Assembly: GCA_001899385.1 (NCBI GenBank)
Contig: MOYB01000003.1
Location: forward strand, 115,485-158,322
Direction of reading: 5' to 3'
DNA: 42,838 bases
From: Candidatus Caenarcanum bioreactoricola
GTDB taxonomy: Bacteria > Cyanobacteriota > Vampirovibrionia > Caenarcaniphilales > Caenarcanaceae
Made by a program: the position numbers and the translations under genes. This document shows positions 24,882-33,668 of the stretch, one piece after another; the first letter of the stretch is position 1, and every line of letters begins with the position of its first letter. Below the pieces are notes generated by a model that saw nothing but the letters and a program-made list of their open reading frames with translations, was not told where the DNA came from and ran no database searches.

Positions 24882-25177
24882 ATTTCTTTAAGATGATATT
24901 TTATTTCTGATAATTTTAAATGATTTTCTTCTTTATTAAGCATAAATTCACTTAAAAGATAATTATAATAATTATTAAGTATTATTAATTGTGAAAGCAT
25001 AGCTTCTCTTTCTTCATTTAAAAAAGCATTTTCTTTAACTTCTTTCATTATTTCAAAAGCTTTATAAAAATTATTTTTAATTTCTCCTATTGTTTCATAA
25101 TCATTATGTAAATTTATATTTTTAATTATCAATTCATATATACAAATAATTTCTTTAATTTTTTCTTTAATAAACAT
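24857..25177 (-). CDS. Small helical hypothetical protein, 106 aa
   Basis: Not recognised. The whole chain is rich in Glu, Lys, Ile, Leu and Asn with heptad-like spacing, so it should be all alpha-helical, perhaps a short helical bundle. There is no signal peptide or membrane segment. ATG at 25177; its end overlaps the start of mqnA by 16-25 bases, suggesting translational coupling. It is divergent from the 25306 gene, which is also helical. The size and style resemble small flagellar or secretion chaperones, but I see no specific motif. Confidence 0.6.
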   Translation of the reverse strand: MFIKEKIKEIICIYELIIKNINLHNDYETIGEIKNNFYKAFEIMKEVKENAFLNEEREAMLSQLIILNNYYNYLLSEFMLNKEENHLKLSEIKYHLKEICANWKNL

Positions 25178-25305
25178 AATTTTTATAAAAGACTATAAAA
25201 ATAATAATCGGAACTATTTAAAAAAAACATTAGGGTAATTTTTAAATTTAAATAAAGGGTTTCGGGCATATTTTTAAATAAACTAGTCTATTTTTTTTAA
25301 AACTT

Positions 25306-25851
25306 ATGAATAATAATGTTGAAGAATTAAACAAAATTACTGAATATTTTGTTAATTCAATAAAGGATTTGAATGAATCGAACATAAGACAAGAAAATGT
25401 AAGACATTTACTGATGATGATGAATCGTCTTAGAGATTTTTTAAGAGAATCTTATCAACATAATTTTTGTAAAGAAATAGAGAATACAATAGAAGCTTTA
25501 AAAAAGAAAACTCTTAACCCAGAACAAAATGATTTATTACAAAATCTTATAATCGGAGATGCTAAATTTTATCTTGATTCAGAAAAGAATTGTAATGAAT
25601 GGATTAATATTTTAAAAGAAGAAGTTCAAAATATTCAAAATCTTAAAGATTCTGAAAACCCTAATTCATTTATTGAAATTTATGGAAGAAGTTTAAAATT
25701 ACAAAGAATACTTGAAGATTTGAATTTTTATACAGAACAAAAAAATAGAATAAATAATTTTACTCTAAATACAAATGATGGCATTAGTAAAGAAGAAGCA
25801 GAATGTCTTATTGATGTTTTAAAAAGAAAACTCGAAAGTCCTGAATGTTAG
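25306..25851 (+). CDS. Helical hypothetical protein, 181 aa
   Basis: Unknown. The sequence is soluble and predicted helical throughout, rich in Asn, Glu, Lys and Leu, with no membrane segment or signal peptide. Three long amphipathic helices can be drawn (about 1-70, 75-130 and 130-180). It is transcribed away from the small helical gene at 24857-25177 and precedes ilvB by 75 bases, where a separate promoter lies (25893-25901). No known motif is seen. Confidence 0.65.
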   Translation: MNNNVEELNKITEYFVNSIKDLNESNIRQENVRHLLMMMNRLRDFLRESYQHNFCKEIENTIEALKKKTLNPEQNDLLQNLIIGDAKFYLDSEKNCNEWINILKEEVQNIQNLKDSENPNSFIEIYGRSLKLQRILEDLNFYTEQKNRINNFTLNTNDGISKEEAECLIDVLKRKLESPEC

Positions 25852-25892
25852 TTCTATATAAAAGTTTTATATTTTTTGATGTTTTACTTTTT

Positions 25893-25901
25893 TGTTATAA
25901 T
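25893..25901 (+). promoter_or_regulatory. Extended -10 promoter upstream of ilvB
   Basis: TGTTATAAT has a perfect TATAAT (25896-25901) with the upstream TG of an extended -10 element; no good -35 lies at the right distance. Transcription would start about 20 bases before the ilvB ATG. The same 14-base string TTTTTTGTTATAAT lies upstream of otsAB. Confidence 0.5.
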
Positions 25902-25929
25902 TAATTAAATATATTTATAAAAATATTTG

Positions 25930-27747
25930 ATGATTCATAAAAAAAAATATAAAGGAGCACAAGCTCTTCTTAAAAGTTTATCTGCAAATGGTGTAAAAAC
26001 AATTTTTGGTTATCCGGGCGGAGTTCTTTTAGGCTTATATGATGAAATCTATAATCAAGATGAAATAAGACATATATTAGTTAGACATGAACAAGGTGCA
26101 GTCCATGCTGCTGATGCTTATGCAAGAGTTTCTGGGAAAGCAGGGGTTTGTCTTGCAACTTCTGGACCAGGTGCTACAAATCTTCTTACTGGTATTTGCA
26201 ATGCACAAATGGATTCAGCCCCACTTATTGCTTTAACAGGACAAGTTTCTAGTGAACTAATAGGCAAAGATGCTTTTCAAGAAGCTGATTTATTTAATTT
26301 ATCTTTGGCAATAACAAAACATAATTATCTTTTAAAATCTCCAGAAAATATTGCTTCTACTATTAGTCAAGCGTTTAAAATAGCACAAAGTGGTCGTCCC
26401 GGTCCTGTGCTTGTTGATATGCCTAAAGATGTATTAAATTCTTCTTTTGAATGGGATGGTATTACTCCTGATACTAATGTAAAAGGCTTAAATAAAATTC
26501 CTGCATTAAGAAATGAAGATATTGATAAAGCTTGTGAAATGATTTTAAATGCAGAAAGACCTGTTTTATATATAGGTGGAGGAATAATAATTTCAGGTGC
26601 TTCTGAAGAAATAAAGGTTTTAAGTGAAAAATATAATATCCCTTTAGTTTGGTCTCTTATGGCTAAAGGTGCAATGCCAGATACTCATGAATTAAACTTA
26701 GGTATGTTAGGTATGCATGGCACTGTTGCTGCTAATTTTGCAATTCATGATAGTGATTTATTAATAGCTATAGGTACTCGTTTTGATGATAGAGCAACTG
26801 GTAAACTTGAAAGTTTTGCACCAAATGCTAAAGTTATACATGTAGACATAGATCCTGCTGAAATAGGCAAAAATAGAAAAATAATAGAAGGTAAAGATCT
26901 TTCAATAAGTGCAGATGCAAAAAAATTCTTAATTGCATTACTTGAAAAACTTACAAATCATATTAATTTAAAAAAAGATAGTTTAGCTTGGGTAAAAAAA
27001 GTTCAAACATGGAAAAAAGAATATCCACTTGACTGTGGTAAAAATCAAAAAGATGGTATTTTATCTCCACAAAAAATATTTTGTGCTTTAAATAAGGTTT
27101 TAAGTGATGCGATTTATACTACCTCAGTAGGACAACATCAAATGTGGTCTGCTCAATATATAAATCTTGATAAACCAAGAAGATGGGTTACAAGCGGTGG
27201 ACTAGGCACTATGGGTTTTGGTTTGCCTGCTGCAATAGGTGCAAAAATAGCAGTTCAAGATATGGGAAAAGAAAATCCAGTTGTTTGTATAAGTGGAGAT
27301 GGAAGTTTTCAAATGTGCCCTCAAGAATTAGGGACTTTAGCTAGTCATAATATACCTGTAATTTGTGTTATTTTTAATAATGGCAATTTAGGCATGGTAA
27401 GACAATGGCAAGAATTCTTCTTTGGAAGACGTTATAGTTTTATAGATCTTTCAGAAGGTGCACCAGATTATGTAAAGCTTGCTGAAGCTTATGGAATAAA
27501 AGGTATAAGAAGTAATAGTCCAGATGAACTTGAAGATATTTTTAAAACAGCAGTTTCTCTTAACAAGCCTGTATTAATAGATTTAAAAATTCCACCAGAA
27601 GCAAGTGTATTACCTATAGTTCCTCCAGATAAATCAATAAGTAAACCTGAGGGTATAAATAAATGCATAATACCTACTGATCGAGATTTAAAAGATTATT
27701 TAGAAGATGTAAAAAAATCTTTAACTTATAAATTCAAGGATTTTTAA
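25930..27747 (+). CDS. ilvB: Acetolactate synthase, large (catalytic) subunit
   Basis: A thiamine-diphosphate enzyme that joins two pyruvates, or pyruvate and 2-ketobutyrate, in branched-chain amino-acid synthesis. The catalytic Glu54 lies in VRHEQGAVHAADAYAR. The FAD-region FQEADLFNLSLAITKHN follows, and the ThDP-Mg motif begins at GDGSFQMCPQELGTL and ends at NNGNLGMVRQWQ. Length 605 aa is slightly over the usual 560-590. ATG at 25930 is preferred to the TTG just before it. uppS follows after five bases, but the regulatory subunit ilvN is not next to it. No leader peptide or attenuator is evident in the 78-base upstream gap. Confidence 0.95.
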   Translation: MIHKKKYKGAQALLKSLSANGVKTIFGYPGGVLLGLYDEIYNQDEIRHILVRHEQGAVHAADAYARVSGKAGVCLATSGPGATNLLTGICNAQMDSAPLIALTGQVSSELIGKDAFQEADLFNLSLAITKHNYLLKSPENIASTISQAFKIAQSGRPGPVLVDMPKDVLNSSFEWDGITPDTNVKGLNKIPALRNEDIDKACEMILNAERPVLYIGGGIIISGASEEIKVLSEKYNIPLVWSLMAKGAMPDTHELNLGMLGMHGTVAANFAIHDSDLLIAIGTRFDDRATGKLESFAPNAKVIHVDIDPAEIGKNRKIIEGKDLSISADAKKFLIALLEKLTNHINLKKDSLAWVKKVQTWKKEYPLDCGKNQKDGILSPQKIFCALNKVLSDAIYTTSVGQHQMWSAQYINLDKPRRWVTSGGLGTMGFGLPAAIGAKIAVQDMGKENPVVCISGDGSFQMCPQELGTLASHNIPVICVIFNNGNLGMVRQWQEFFFGRRYSFIDLSEGAPDYVKLAEAYGIKGIRSNSPDELEDIFKTAVSLNKPVLIDLKIPPEASVLPIVPPDKSISKPEGINKCIIPTDRDLKDYLEDVKKSLTYKFKDF

Positions 27748-27752
27748 TTTTC

Positions 27753-28427
27753 TTGAAACATTTAGCAATAATAATGGATGGTAATCGTCGATGGGCATTA
27801 AAAAATAATCTGCCTATATTTGAAGGTCATAGAAGGGGAGTACAAGCACTTAAAAATACAATAAAATTTTGTATTAAAGAATCTATAAAATATCTTACAG
27901 TTTATGCTTTTTCAACAGAAAATAATCAAAGAGAAAAAACAGAAGTTAATTTTCTTTTTACGCTTCTTAAGAGTGCATTAAAAGAAGAAATTGCAGAACT
28001 TAATAAACAAGAAATTAAAATTAAATTTATAGGAGATATAGAATCTTTAGAAGAAGGGCTTAAAAAGCCAATAATTGAAGCGGAAGAATTAACAAAAAAT
28101 AACAATAAATTAAATTTACAAATTGCTTTTAATTATGGAGCAAGAAATGAAATAATTAATGCTTGTAAAAAAATTTTTAAAGATAATTTAAACTTAGCAA
28201 ATTTAACAGAAGAGACTTTTGAAAAATATTTATATACAGCTTCTATAGATGAGCCAGATTTACTTATAAGAAGTGGTGGAGAAATGCGTCTTAGTAATTT
28301 TTTATTATGGCAATGCGCTTATACAGAATTGTTCTTTAGTTCATATTTATGGCCAGATTTTAATGAAGAAATTTTAAAAGAAATATTAAATGATTTTAAA
28401 CAAAGACAAAGACGTTTTGGAAAATAA
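27753..28427 (+). CDS. uppS: Isoprenyl (undecaprenyl) diphosphate synthase
   Basis: It adds isoprene units in cis to farnesyl diphosphate to make the lipid carrier for cell-wall and O-antigen sugars. MDGNRRWA at residues 8-15 contains the catalytic Asp9, GHRRGV follows, and RSGGEMRLSNFLLWQCAYTE near the end is the conserved substrate-binding block. Length (224 aa) is somewhat shorter than E. coli UppS. The start is TTG at 27753; an AAGGA sequence lies in the end of ilvB. It forms an operon with ilvB (five-base gap), an unusual partner. Confidence 0.94.
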   Translation: MKHLAIIMDGNRRWALKNNLPIFEGHRRGVQALKNTIKFCIKESIKYLTVYAFSTENNQREKTEVNFLFTLLKSALKEEIAELNKQEIKIKFIGDIESLEEGLKKPIIEAEELTKNNNKLNLQIAFNYGARNEIINACKKIFKDNLNLANLTEETFEKYLYTASIDEPDLLIRSGGEMRLSNFLLWQCAYTELFFSSYLWPDFNEEILKEILNDFKQRQRRFGK

Positions 28428-28533
28428 AATTCAAAGATATTCTTTACATTTTGTTTAAAATATATTAAACTTAAATTAAGGAATTAGAGTTTTATTAATA
28501 TATTTATTTAAAAATAAATTAAGGGATAATATC

Positions 28534-29343
28534 ATGACTGTAAAAGCAATACATTTAAGATCTTCATATATTTTAAAAAATAAAACTAAATTTAAAGATG
28601 CTGTTAATGAAGATATTCCTGTTGACAACAATCCAGAGCAACAACAGCAACAAACTCCAGATTCAGAAAAAGATTTATCAAATAATTTCTTTGTAAAAAA
28701 TGCAAAGGCTTTGTTAGTCGCTTTAGGGGCAGTTATTTTAGGCGGAATTACTTTAGTTGGTTTATCTGTAGCAAAAGGGAAAAAAGATATAATAAAAAAA
28801 GAACAAACAGTAGTAGAAAAACCTGAAGAAAAGAGATTAGAAACAAAAGAAGAGCCTTTATCTAATTCTATTAAAGATACAGAAGAAATAGAAGATCAAA
28901 CAATAGAAGATCAAATAGAAAGAATAGAGAAGAAAAAGAAAAAAGATAAAGATTATGACGATGATTATAATAACAATTATGATTTAGATAAAATTGAAAA
29001 GAAATTTAGAAAGATAATTGATAAAGATGAAGAATTTAGATCTGAATTTAACACTAGATTATCTTGGTTTGCTAAATGGAAATATAATTTCTGGAATGAA
29101 GGATCCTCAAGTTTTTATTTAAAATATCAAAGTCTTTCAGATTTTATAGAAGCCTCTATAGAAGAGCTTAATAATCCTAATTTTAATAAAAATGCAATTT
29201 TAGAGAATGCAAACGCTTTATTAGGGAAATATCAAAAAGAATATAATTATTTACAAAAGAAAAGACCTAATGAAAAGGTTTTATTAAGAAAACTTAGCAA
29301 AATAATAGATCAAATTAAAGATATTCGTTCTTTAGTTCGTTAG
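28534..29343 (+). CDS. Hypothetical single-pass membrane protein with shared N-terminal motif
   Basis: 269 aa, unknown. MTVKAIHL opens it and matches the motif shared with the 10465, 15100, 17160 and 18801 genes. A polar stretch with five consecutive Gln (about 36-40) leads to a single hydrophobic segment (about 58-80). Then comes a highly charged Glu/Lys/Asp linker (about 82-155) and a helical C-terminal domain (about 155-269) with three Trp. A ribosome site AAGGGA precedes the ATG by 10 bases, one of the few good ones in the window. The charged linker and helical end suggest a scaffold or anchor. Confidence 0.75.
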   Translation: MTVKAIHLRSSYILKNKTKFKDAVNEDIPVDNNPEQQQQQTPDSEKDLSNNFFVKNAKALLVALGAVILGGITLVGLSVAKGKKDIIKKEQTVVEKPEEKRLETKEEPLSNSIKDTEEIEDQTIEDQIERIEKKKKKDKDYDDDYNNNYDLDKIEKKFRKIIDKDEEFRSEFNTRLSWFAKWKYNFWNEGSSSFYLKYQSLSDFIEASIEELNNPNFNKNAILENANALLGKYQKEYNYLQKKRPNEKVLLRKLSKIIDQIKDIRSLVR

Positions 29344-29427
29344 ATTATGAAAGAAAACCCAAAGCAAAAAAGCTTGTCTTTTTATTTAATAGTATATATA
29401 CTTTATAAAAATTAATATTAATAATTT

Positions 29428-29892
29428 ATGTTAGTTATAGAAAAAAGCACGATTTTTAGAAAATTATTAACGACAAGCTTATTAAGACCAATTTCAAGAA
29501 GAAAAGCATTACATATAGAAGCATTCCGTATATTAAATGTAATAAAAGCTAATAATGGGAAAATTGGAAGATTTATAACTGATCGCTCTTTGGATCCTCC
29601 TCTTGGCTCATCTCGATTTGTTCAAACATTAATTGATATAATTAAAAATCCTTCTTTTCAAATTGTTAAAGAAAATTCTAAATCGCCTCATTATACAGTT
29701 AAAGTAAATCCTACTTCTAATCCTAAAAATATAGAACTTAATCTTGATCCAACACAGTTTTATACACAATATAGATTCTCTGAATATGAATTAATAATAA
29801 AAATTTATAAAATTTTAAAAGCTCAAAAGGGTTTAAGACTTGAATTACAAAAATATTTAGAAGATATTCTTAAGCCATATACTGGTACTTAA
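29428..29892 (+). CDS. Hypothetical protein, 154 aa
   Basis: Unknown soluble protein. The N-terminal 35 residues are basic and amphipathic (many Arg, Lys, Leu). A mixed alpha/beta middle (about 40-105) contains a short beta-hairpin-like HYTVKVNP segment, and the C-terminal 50 residues are helical. There is no membrane helix. It lies between the membrane protein at 28534 and a 56-residue coiled-coil protein, on the same strand. No ribosome site is seen; the ATG at 29428 follows AT-rich sequence. The basic N-terminus could contact nucleic acid or membrane, but this is speculation. Confidence 0.65.
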   Translation: MLVIEKSTIFRKLLTTSLLRPISRRKALHIEAFRILNVIKANNGKIGRFITDRSLDPPLGSSRFVQTLIDIIKNPSFQIVKENSKSPHYTVKVNPTSNPKNIELNLDPTQFYTQYRFSEYELIIKIYKILKAQKGLRLELQKYLEDILKPYTGT

Positions 29893-29981
29893 ATTCTATA
29901 TTCTAGAAAAATGGATTCCCCTATTAAGAAAAAATTTTTTTATACGAAATATTAAAGGTAAGTTTCAAAAATAATAAAATC

Positions 29982-30152
29982 ATGGAAGTATCAGAAATGT
30001 ATGACTCTATAAAAAGAGAATTTGAAACTATTAAAAATATGCAAATAAGATTTAAAGATCTTATTAAAAAAAAAGAAAAAGAATTACAAAAACTTAGTCT
30101 TCTTATAGATTACGTTTTAAACCTTGAAGAAACAAATTCTGAAAATAAATGA
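29982..30152 (+). CDS. Very small coiled-coil protein, 56 aa
   Basis: An open frame from ATG at 29982 to TGA at 30152 encodes 56 residues, beginning MEVSEMYDSIKREFETIKNM. It is almost entirely Lys/Glu-rich with Ile, Leu, Met and Phe at heptad positions, so a single long amphipathic helix or coiled coil is expected. Codon use is like the neighbours and it fills an otherwise empty gap between 29892 and 30216. No ribosome site or known family is seen. Small-protein calls of this kind can be spurious. Confidence 0.5.
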   Translation: MEVSEMYDSIKREFETIKNMQIRFKDLIKKKEKELQKLSLLIDYVLNLEETNSENK

Positions 30153-30215
30153 TTTAAAAGCCTTAGAATTTTATGCTATATTAAAAAAGAAATTTTTATT
30201 AATTTTTAATTATTT

Positions 30216-31088
30216 ATGAAAGCATTTTTTCTTGGAATTTTTATTTTTAGTTGTTTAATAGTTGCTTTAATAATAGGCATTATATTTTTCTCTGCCAACC
30301 CACCTATGGGATATGAACATAATTTAGCAGAAATAGTTTATCCTCCTAATATAAATAAGAAAGACTATAAATTAAAAAATAGATCTTTGTATTATATCGG
30401 AGGTATTTGTAGAGATTTTACTGAACAAAGAATAACTGCTAAAACAATCGCTATGATATCTGGAGAGCCAGTTATAGCCATAAATACAGGCTCTTGGGAA
30501 GAAAGGAATTCAGCTTTTAGAAGATTTTTGAAATTAATAGGTATTAATCCTCCTAAAAATAAAAATAACTGTGATGACAATATAATAGGTGGCTTAGAAA
30601 CTTTAAAATGCTTTGTTTCTTTAAATTATTTACAAATAGGTAATCATAATACTATTAGTGCTAAGACTCTTCGGAATTTTTTAATTAAAGATGCTATTTC
30701 AAAAAGAGATTCAGTAGTTATTGCACATAGTGGCGGAAATTATGTTTTAAATGCTTTTCTTGAAAATTATAAATATTTGAATCTTTCACAAAAAATAAAA
30801 TTTTATTCAATAGGTTCTCCAATTATATTAAAATCTTCTAAAAATGTTGAAGTTCATAGTATAAGAAATACAGGAGATTATATATTATGCTATCAAGGTT
30901 ATAAAGTTTTACATGGTAATAAAATAATTGATTTATCTGAACCTACTAAAGTAAATATTTTTGAAGCATTACAATGTGGAGAAACATTTAAAGCTTCTCA
31001 AAAGAGCAAAGAAGATCCTTATGGAATAGCAAAACATAATATTGAATATTATTTAAAGGAAAAACATAATGAAATTTTCAGTTTCTAG
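30216..31088 (+). CDS. Membrane-anchored alpha/beta-hydrolase-like protein
   Basis: 290 aa. A hydrophobic N-terminal segment (about 2-26) is a signal anchor or uncleaved signal. The rest looks like an alpha/beta hydrolase. VVIAHSGGNY carries a nucleophile elbow with Ser172 (A-H-S-G-G in place of G-x-S-x-G), NTGDYIL offers Asp221, and IAKHNIEYY offers His274, in the order Ser-Asp-His expected for the fold. Five Cys in the predicted exported part may form disulphides. An esterase, lipase or thioesterase role outside the inner membrane is possible; the substrate is unknown. The end overlaps the purH start by 20 bases, so the two are co-transcribed. Confidence 0.65.
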   Translation: MKAFFLGIFIFSCLIVALIIGIIFFSANPPMGYEHNLAEIVYPPNINKKDYKLKNRSLYYIGGICRDFTEQRITAKTIAMISGEPVIAINTGSWEERNSAFRRFLKLIGINPPKNKNNCDDNIIGGLETLKCFVSLNYLQIGNHNTISAKTLRNFLIKDAISKRDSVVIAHSGGNYVLNAFLENYKYLNLSQKIKFYSIGSPIILKSSKNVEVHSIRNTGDYILCYQGYKVLHGNKIIDLSEPTKVNIFEALQCGETFKASQKSKEDPYGIAKHNIEYYLKEKHNEIFSF

Positions 31089-32586
31089 AGCATTAATCAG
31101 TGTTTATGATAAAACTGGCTTATTAGATTTAGCTAAATTCTTAATTTCTAAAGAAGTAGAAATTGTATCTTCTGGAGGCACTGCAAAATATCTTGAAGAG
31201 CATGGAATAAAAGTTATAAAAGTTGAATCTTTAACTTCTTTCCCTGAAATACTTGACGGTAGAGTTAAAACGCTTAATCCTAAAATCCATGGCGCTATAC
31301 TTGCTAAAAGAGATAATAAAGAACATTTAGAAACTTTAAATAAATTTGAAATAAAACCTATAGATCTTGTAATAGTAAATTTATATCCTTTTGAAAAAGA
31401 ACAAACTCTTGAAAATATAGATATAGGCGGACCTTGTCTTATTAGAAGTGCAGCAAAAAATTATGAATCTGTTGCTATTTTAGTAAGTCCTAATCAATAT
31501 AAAGACTTTATTGAAAATTTCAAAAATAATGAATTGAATTTAGAAAATTTAAAATTATATGCAAAAGAAGCTTTTAAAAGAACTTTTAATTATGATAAAG
31601 AAATTTATAAATATTTTAATAATGAAAATGAGCCGGAAAATCAATCAATAAATCTTAATAAATTTCAAGATTTAAGATATGGCGAAAATCCTCATCAAAA
31701 AGCAATTTTATATAAGAGAGATTCTCAAGATTGTCCTGAAATTTTAAAATCTATTCAACAATTTAGTGGAAAAGAATTATCTTATAATAATTGGCTTGAT
31801 ATTGATTCTGCATGGTCTTTAATCTCTGAATTTGAAGCAGAAATCCCTGCTTGCGTAATAATTAAACATAATATACCTTGTGGAGTGGCTTTAGGCGAAA
31901 CAATAGAACAAGCATATTCTTATGCACTTGACTGTGATCCTTTAAGTGCTTTTGGAGGAATAGTTGCTTTTAATAATATAATAGATAAAAATACTGCTAA
32001 AAAATTAAAAGAAACTTTTCTTGAAGTAATAATTGCTACTGATTTTGAAGTAGAAGCTTTAGATATTCTTAAAGAAAAGAAAAATTTAAGACTTATAAAA
32101 ATGGATCTTATGCCTCAAAATCTTAGTTTTTGGCAATTTAAAAGTATTTTAGGAGAAGGGCTTTTATGTCAAAGTTTTAATTCGCAATTATTAAATCATG
32201 ATGATCTAAAAGTTATAAGTGAAATTCAACCAGATAAAGAAGATTGGCTTTCATTACTTTTTGCTTTTAAAATTGTAAAACATGTAAAATCCAATGCAAT
32301 AGTTATTGTTAATGGTAATAGAACTGTTGGTATTTGTGGGGGGCAAACAAGTAGAATAGATGCTGTAAAAATTGCCCTTGAAAAAGCCTCTGATTTGACA
32401 AATGGCGCAGTTTTAGCTTCTGACGCATTTTTCCCTTTTGGGGATAGTGTAGAACTCTGCGCACAACATAAAATAAAAGCTATTATTCAACCGGGTGGTA
32501 GTGTTAGAGATCAAGAATCAATAGATATGGCAAATAAATATAAAATAGCTATGGTGTTTACTAAAATCAGACATTTTAAACATTAA
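31069..32586 (+). CDS. purH: Bifunctional AICAR transformylase / IMP cyclohydrolase
   Basis: It catalyses the last two steps of purine synthesis to IMP. The N-terminal IMP cyclohydrolase (MGS-like) domain (about 1-135) has SVYDKTGL-like ISVYDKTGL, VSSGGTAKYL and GRVKTLNP. The C-terminal transformylase domain shows LRYGENPHQKA, the catalytic Lys-His pair in IKHNIPCGVA, DPLSAFGGI and ending blocks SDAFFPFGDS and IQPGGSVRD. Length 505 aa is standard. AAAGGA lies at a good distance before the ATG at 31069, inside the end of the upstream hydrolase gene. Its stop codon overlaps the stop of the EEP gene on the other strand (TTAA). Confidence 0.97.
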   Translation: MKFSVSRALISVYDKTGLLDLAKFLISKEVEIVSSGGTAKYLEEHGIKVIKVESLTSFPEILDGRVKTLNPKIHGAILAKRDNKEHLETLNKFEIKPIDLVIVNLYPFEKEQTLENIDIGGPCLIRSAAKNYESVAILVSPNQYKDFIENFKNNELNLENLKLYAKEAFKRTFNYDKEIYKYFNNENEPENQSINLNKFQDLRYGENPHQKAILYKRDSQDCPEILKSIQQFSGKELSYNNWLDIDSAWSLISEFEAEIPACVIIKHNIPCGVALGETIEQAYSYALDCDPLSAFGGIVAFNNIIDKNTAKKLKETFLEVIIATDFEVEALDILKEKKNLRLIKMDLMPQNLSFWQFKSILGEGLLCQSFNSQLLNHDDLKVISEIQPDKEDWLSLLFAFKIVKHVKSNAIVIVNGNRTVGICGGQTSRIDAVKIALEKASDLTNGAVLASDAFFPFGDSVELCAQHKIKAIIQPGGSVRDQESIDMANKYKIAMVFTKIRHFKH

Positions 32587-33605
32587 TACTTAAATTCAAC
32601 TAATACTGGATTATGATCTGAGTCAGTATTTTCAAAAATAATATTTGCTTTTATAGGTTCAAAGCTTTTCCCTGAGAATATATAGTCTATTCTTAAAAAA
32701 GGTATGGACTGTATTGATTGATTTAAGGCGCTTTCTAGACTATTCGGAAAAGTAAAACTAAAAATTGGTAATATAAAGTTTATTTTTCTATATGCATCAA
32801 TATAAGCTTCTTTTACAAGAGTTCTATATATATAATTACCTTCTGTTGAATTAAAGTCCCCAGCAATAATAAGATTTTCAGGATTTATATTATTATTTTT
32901 TATTGATTTAAGAATTTTGTTTATTAAGAATTTTTGTTTTTCATATGTTCTATGTACATTATCTTTATCTTCAAAATAATCGTAAGGATTAATTGAAACA
33001 GTATGAATATTTACAAGAAAAATTCTTTTATTTGGAAGATTTATACTTGCAATTTGAAATTTACCTAAATTTTCTAAAGATGTTAAGCCTGAAGATATAA
33101 TAGTAATAGGATATTTACTGTAAATTGCTATATCACTGATTGTATTTGGGTCTTTATATGTTTTATATTTAAATAATTTTTGAATAGCAATAGCTTTAGT
33201 AGGATCTAATTCTTGCATAAATAATATATCTGGATCATATTCTTTTATCATTGATGTAATCGCTAAAGTATTTTTATTTGTAATTAAAGAATTAAAAGTT
33301 AGTACCTTAATTCCCCTTTCAATAGATTGATTAGTTAAATTAATTTTTTTTAAGATAGATCTGTTTTTTATACTTTCAATAAGATTTAAAGGCGCATAGA
33401 AACTAGACCAACATAAAATAATTATTATGAAAAAAAATATATAAGACTTTTTTTTAAATGAAAAAATCTCAAAAAGAAAGAATATAAGCGGAAGAAATAA
33501 GTAATAACGAAAAGAATTTATAGTTGCTAGCCACCAATTAATATCCCCAAATATGTGTCCTAAAGCTAGAAGTATTAAAACGCATAATGAATATAAAAAA
33601 AACAT
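32583..33605 (-). CDS. Membrane-anchored endonuclease/exonuclease/phosphatase family protein
   Basis: 340 aa. Three hydrophobic segments fill the first 70 residues. The rest is an EEP (DNase I-like) domain with its metal and catalytic residues in order: FNSL (Asn), FMQELD (Glu), AGDFNS (Asp, Asn) and SDHNPV (Asp, His) near the end. Proteins of this layout, with N-terminal helices and an EEP domain facing out of the cytoplasm, act on phosphodiesters such as DNA, lipids or sugar phosphates; the substrate cannot be told here. The gene is alone on the minus strand, divergent from serA and convergent with purH. Confidence 0.85.
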   Translation of the reverse strand: MFFLYSLCVLILLALGHIFGDINWWLATINSFRYYLFLPLIFFLFEIFSFKKKSYIFFFIIIILCWSSFYAPLNLIESIKNRSILKKINLTNQSIERGIKVLTFNSLITNKNTLAITSMIKEYDPDILFMQELDPTKAIAIQKLFKYKTYKDPNTISDIAIYSKYPITIISSGLTSLENLGKFQIASINLPNKRIFLVNIHTVSINPYDYFEDKDNVHRTYEKQKFLINKILKSIKNNNINPENLIIAGDFNSTEGNYIYRTLVKEAYIDAYRKINFILPIFSFTFPNSLESALNQSIQSIPFLRIDYIFSGKSFEPIKANIIFENTDSDHNPVLVEFKY

Positions 33606-33668
33606 TAAAAATTAAAAAAAGAGTTAGTATTTAGCTTATAAAAAATATACCTTATATTATTAAATTAT

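Noticed and set aside
25852-25929. Attenuator, T-box or leader peptide before ilvB
   Set aside because: The gap is 78 bases, AT-rich, with no stable hairpins or runs of branched-chain codons; only an extended -10 is visible.
29344-29390. Possible terminator (AAGC/GCTT followed by T-rich sequence)
   Set aside because: The stem is only four base pairs and the T-run is interrupted; too weak to call.
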